Shown: one piece after another, positions 6,483 through 8,097 of the stretch
Layout of the letters: each line of letters starts with the position of its first letter
Numbering within the stretch: the first letter of the stretch is position 1
Assembly: GCA_023410975.1 (NCBI GenBank)
Contig: JAEYPG010000401.1
Coordinates: 1-8,097, forward strand
Direction of reading: 5' to 3'
DNA length: 8,097 nt
DNA from: Pseudomonadota bacterium
Lineage (GTDB): Bacteria; Pseudomonadota; Gammaproteobacteria; Burkholderiales; Burkholderiaceae_C
Position numbers and translations under genes: made by a program
The notes under the pieces: model-generated
Seen by the model: only the letters and a program-made list of their open reading frames with translations
Database searches by the model: none
Told to the model about the DNA's origin: nothing

Positions 6483-6511
6483 GCCGGCGCATCCATGAAG
6501 GCACCGCCGGC
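6483..6511. repeat. Inverted repeat GCCGGCG...CGCCGGC before the Rieske gene
   Basis: Perfect 7-bp arms (6483-6489 and 6505-6511) surround a 15-nt spacer, 31 bp after the flavoprotein stop. No T-run follows, so it is a poor terminator. The left arm plus CAT and the right arm plus its preceding C are identical to the pair at 4230-4250. Confidence 0.4.
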
Positions 6512-6514
6512 CCT

Positions 6515-6527
6515 CGTCCGAACGGGG
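6515..6527. promoter_or_regulatory. Candidate operator, degenerate copy 3 (CGTCCGAACGGGG)
   Basis: The first 11 bases equal copy 2 exactly; the right half-site is degraded from GGAC to GGGG. It lies in the 149-bp gap between the flavoprotein and Rieske genes, 86 bp before the Rieske ATG. It suggests that the Rieske gene has its own promoter, possibly answering to the same regulator. Confidence 0.4.
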
Positions 6528-6600
6528 TATGCGGTCGGGCGGGCGGGCGTCGAACATCGTCGCGGCGCTTCGCCTCCTACCACGACCTTTGAGGACCCTG

Positions 6601-7710
6601 ATGGCCACCACCAAGGATTACCGGCTCGGTGAATACACCTTCCCGCGCGGCTGGTTCATGATCGCCGACGCCCGGGAGCTCGACACGCACAAGCCCCTGG
6701 CCGTGCGCTTCTTCGGCAAGGACTTCGCGCTGTACCGCGGGCGCGCCACCGGCAAGGTGGTGCTGCTCGACGCGTACTGCCCGCACATGAAGACGCACCT
6801 GGCCGCGCCAAACAACACGAGCTACGTCATCGTCGATGGCGGCGGCAGCAACGTCGAGGGCGACGGCATCCGCTGCCCGTACCACGCGTGGCGCTTCGGC
6901 CCCGACGGCAAGTGCGACGACATCCCGTACCACCAGGGCCCGATCCCGGCCGCGGCCTGCGTCAAGAGCTGGACCGTGCGCGAGAGCCTGGGCGCCATCT
7001 GGGTGTGGCACGACACCGAGGGCGGCGAGCCGCAGTGGGAACACCCCAGCTTCCCGGAGTACGAGGACCCGGCCTGGGTGCCGGGACACTGGGACCACCT
7101 GGGGCTGCTGAACCAGCATCCGCAGGAGGTGGTGGACAACATCGCCGACTACGGGCACCTCAGCCCGATCCACGGCTCCACCGTCGAGCGCTTCGAGTGC
7201 GAGTTCGAGGGCTACCAGGCGACGCAGCGCCAGTGCGGCGGCCACCGCACGCTGGTGGGCCCGGACGGCGTGAGCGCCGACCTGCACACGATCACGACCT
7301 ACCACGGCCCCGGCGTGCTGGTGTCGAAGATGACCGGCCTGTTCGACTCGCTGCTGCTGATCATGCACACGCCGGTGGACGACGGCAGCGTCAAGGTCTG
7401 GCACTCGCTCATCGTCAAGTCACCCTCCGGCGGCGAGCGCGTCGGCATCGCCGACAAGGTGGCTGCCAAGCAGTTCCAGGAAGCCAGCCGCCTGGCCTTC
7501 GCACAGGACTTCGAGGTCTGGGCCAACAAGGCGCCCTGCCTCAACGGCCTGTTTCTGCCCAGCGACGGTCCGTTCATGAAGGCCCGCATCTGGTACCGGC
7601 AGTTCTACAACCCGCGCGCCATGCAGCGCGAGTTCCTGGACCAGTGCGAGGGCCTGTACGTGCCCAAGGGCGCGGTGCCCTACACGCGGCGCACGGCGGA
7701 ACCGGCCTGA
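6601..7710 (+). CDS. kshA: Rieske non-haem iron oxygenase, 3-ketosteroid 9alpha-hydroxylase (KshA)-like
   Basis: This 369-residue terminal oxygenase has an N-terminal Rieske [2Fe-2S] domain (Cys60, His62, Cys92, His95) and a catalytic domain whose mononuclear iron ligands appear as Asp183-x2-His186-x4-His191 in NIADYGHLSPIH, with Asp303 (QDFEVWANK) as likely third ligand. The stretches FPRGWFMIA, LLDAYCPHM, W.FGPDGKC..IPY and EVVDNI match the KshA group. KshA, with reductase KshB, hydroxylates C9 of 3-ketosteroids or their CoA thioesters, starting ring B opening; no reductase is present here. The Rieske spacer is C-x-H-x29-C-x2-H, clearly longer than the usual 15-17 residues. I chose the ATG at 6601 because GAGGA ends 5 nt upstream and the protein starts normally; an in-frame ATG at 6529 would add 24 non-conserved residues. 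Other Rieske substrates remain possible. Confidence 0.92.
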   Translation: MATTKDYRLGEYTFPRGWFMIADARELDTHKPLAVRFFGKDFALYRGRATGKVVLLDAYCPHMKTHLAAPNNTSYVIVDGGGSNVEGDGIRCPYHAWRFGPDGKCDDIPYHQGPIPAAACVKSWTVRESLGAIWVWHDTEGGEPQWEHPSFPEYEDPAWVPGHWDHLGLLNQHPQEVVDNIADYGHLSPIHGSTVERFECEFEGYQATQRQCGGHRTLVGPDGVSADLHTITTYHGPGVLVSKMTGLFDSLLLIMHTPVDDGSVKVWHSLIVKSPSGGERVGIADKVAAKQFQEASRLAFAQDFEVWANKAPCLNGLFLPSDGPFMKARIWYRQFYNPRAMQREFLDQCEGLYVPKGAVPYTRRTAEPA

Positions 7711-7761
7711 GCGGCTGAACCCGCTGCGTGATTCCAGCTCTTCATTGGCACTGGAAGAAAC

Positions 7762-7835
7762 CCGTTCGGGCTGAGCCTGTCGAAGCCCTCGGCACAGCCG
7801 GCCCACAGGCCCTTCGACAAGCTCAGGGCGAACGG
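7762..7835. repeat. Large palindromic dispersed repeat (REP-like)
   Basis: Arms 7762-7785 and 7812-7835 are inverted copies matching at 21 of 24 positions, separated by 26 nt. The arms contain CTGAGC(C/T)TGTCGAAG and start CCGTTCG. I recognise this as a palindrome scattered widely through beta- and some gamma-proteobacterial genomes between genes, often at gene ends. It lies 51 bp after the Rieske stop and could protect or end that transcript. Confidence 0.8.
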
Positions 7836-7871
7836 TGGTCTTACTGACGGCTTGTAGTTGGAATGAGATGA

Positions 7872-7899
7872 CGACGGCCTGCCTTCTGGCAGGCCGTCG
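7872..7899. terminator. Perfect 12-bp hairpin between converging genes, probable terminator
   Basis: CGACGGCCTGCC (7872-7883) and GGCAGGCCGTCG (7888-7899) pair fully around TTCT. The hairpin is 33 bp past the EthD-like stop on the minus strand and 161 bp past the Rieske stop on the plus strand. The downstream tracts are only moderately T-rich (CGCTCTTGG on plus; TCATCTCATTCC on minus), so minus-strand or bidirectional termination is likely rather than certain. Confidence 0.65.
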
Positions 7900-7932
7900 C
7901 GCTCTTGGCCCGGCAGGCGTTGCGCCTGGCAG

Positions 7933-8097
7933 CTACGGGCGGCTGTGCGTGATGTGGGTGAACATGAACACCGAGCGTGCCGGGTCGCACACGCCGGCCA
8001 GGGCAGCGGGCAGCCCGGCCTGGAGGCCGCCGGGCCCGAAGGCCGCCACGGCGGCCGCCGGCGTGTCGAACCACCATTCGGCGATGCCGTCGAAGTC
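7933..8097 (-). CDS. EthD-like protein, C-terminal fragment (gene starts outside window)
   Basis: Reading the minus strand from the right edge gives 54 residues and a TAG stop: DFDGIAEWWFDTPAAAVAAF then GPGGLQAGLPAALAGVCDPARSVFMFTHITHSRP. The pattern (D)GIAE.WFD...A..A, then an aspartate/phenylalanine-rich stretch, is the C-terminal half of EthD/Dabb-like ferredoxin-fold proteins. These are small, often dimeric proteins found beside catabolic oxygenase genes, and their roles are mostly undefined. The frame is open to the edge, so start and length are unknown. The gene converges on the Rieske gene. Confidence 0.75.
   Translation of the reverse strand, partial: DFDGIAEWWFDTPAAAVAAFGPGGLQAGLPAALAGVCDPARSVFMFTHITHSRP

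Noticed and set aside
4379..6583. Minus-strand open frame of 734 codons opposite the flavoprotein gene
   Set aside because: Its translation is Arg/Ala/His-rich with no family motifs, and the plus strand carries a complete, motif-rich protein. Long antisense frames are usual at this GC content.
6529..6600. Upstream in-frame start for the Rieske gene
   Set aside because: The 24 extra residues do not resemble the family and overlap the candidate operator region; GAGGA lies 5 nt before the ATG at 6601.
7841..8077. Minus-strand open frame of 78 codons at the right edge
   Set aside because: It is out of frame with the EthD-like coding sequence (7933-8097), runs through the terminator hairpin and is Arg-rich.
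1..8097. CRISPR arrays, tRNA or rRNA genes
   Set aside because: No regularly spaced direct repeats, cloverleaf or conserved rRNA stretches were seen on reading both strands.

Overview
The window is a high-GC (roughly 70%) piece of a Gram-negative genome. Codon use and a dispersed palindromic repeat of a type I know mainly from beta-proteobacteria such as Comamonadaceae suggest Burkholderiales; that placement is inference. The content is a steroid (sterol or bile-acid) catabolism locus, bordered on the left by an IS200/IS605-type element and on the right by the end of an EthD-like gene.

Layout. (1) Positions 1-~808: the 3' part of a tnpB (RNA-guided nuclease-like) gene and what looks like the right end of its element. 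(2) Positions 805-4117, minus strand: a tightly packed, translationally coupled operon read right to left. It encodes a short-chain dehydrogenase, a MaoC + DUF35 fusion (ChsH2-like), an acyl-CoA dehydrogenase that appears to lack the catalytic Glu, and a single-domain MaoC hydratase (ChsH1-like). Apart from the SDR, this matches the igr module that removes the last propionyl unit of the steroid side chain (ChsE1/E2, ChsH1/H2, Ltp2). The partner dehydrogenase and the aldolase are not in the window, and the IS element sits exactly where the operon would continue. (3) Positions 4118-4330: a divergent control region. (4) Positions 4331-6451, plus strand: a 706-residue Old Yellow Enzyme/dienoyl-CoA-reductase-like flavoprotein with an Fe-S cluster. 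(5) Positions 6601-7710, plus strand: a KshA-like Rieske oxygenase. (6) Positions 7711-7932: non-coding, with a large palindromic repeat and a perfect 12-bp hairpin. (7) Positions 7933-8097, minus strand: the C-terminal end of an EthD-like protein.

How it may work together (inference): the minus-strand operon would run one dehydrogenation/hydration round on a steroid acyl-CoA. The Rieske enzyme would 9alpha-hydroxylate the 3-keto nucleus to start ring B opening. The flavoprotein would adjust ring or side-chain double bonds.

The most notable unannotated signal is a short palindrome, CGTCC-(A/G)AA(A/C)-GGAC. It occurs twice in the divergent control region with centres 73 bp apart, and once, degenerate, upstream of the Rieske gene. 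The copies before the flavoprotein and Rieske genes lie in a longer shared block order, which suggests one regulator controls all three transcription units.
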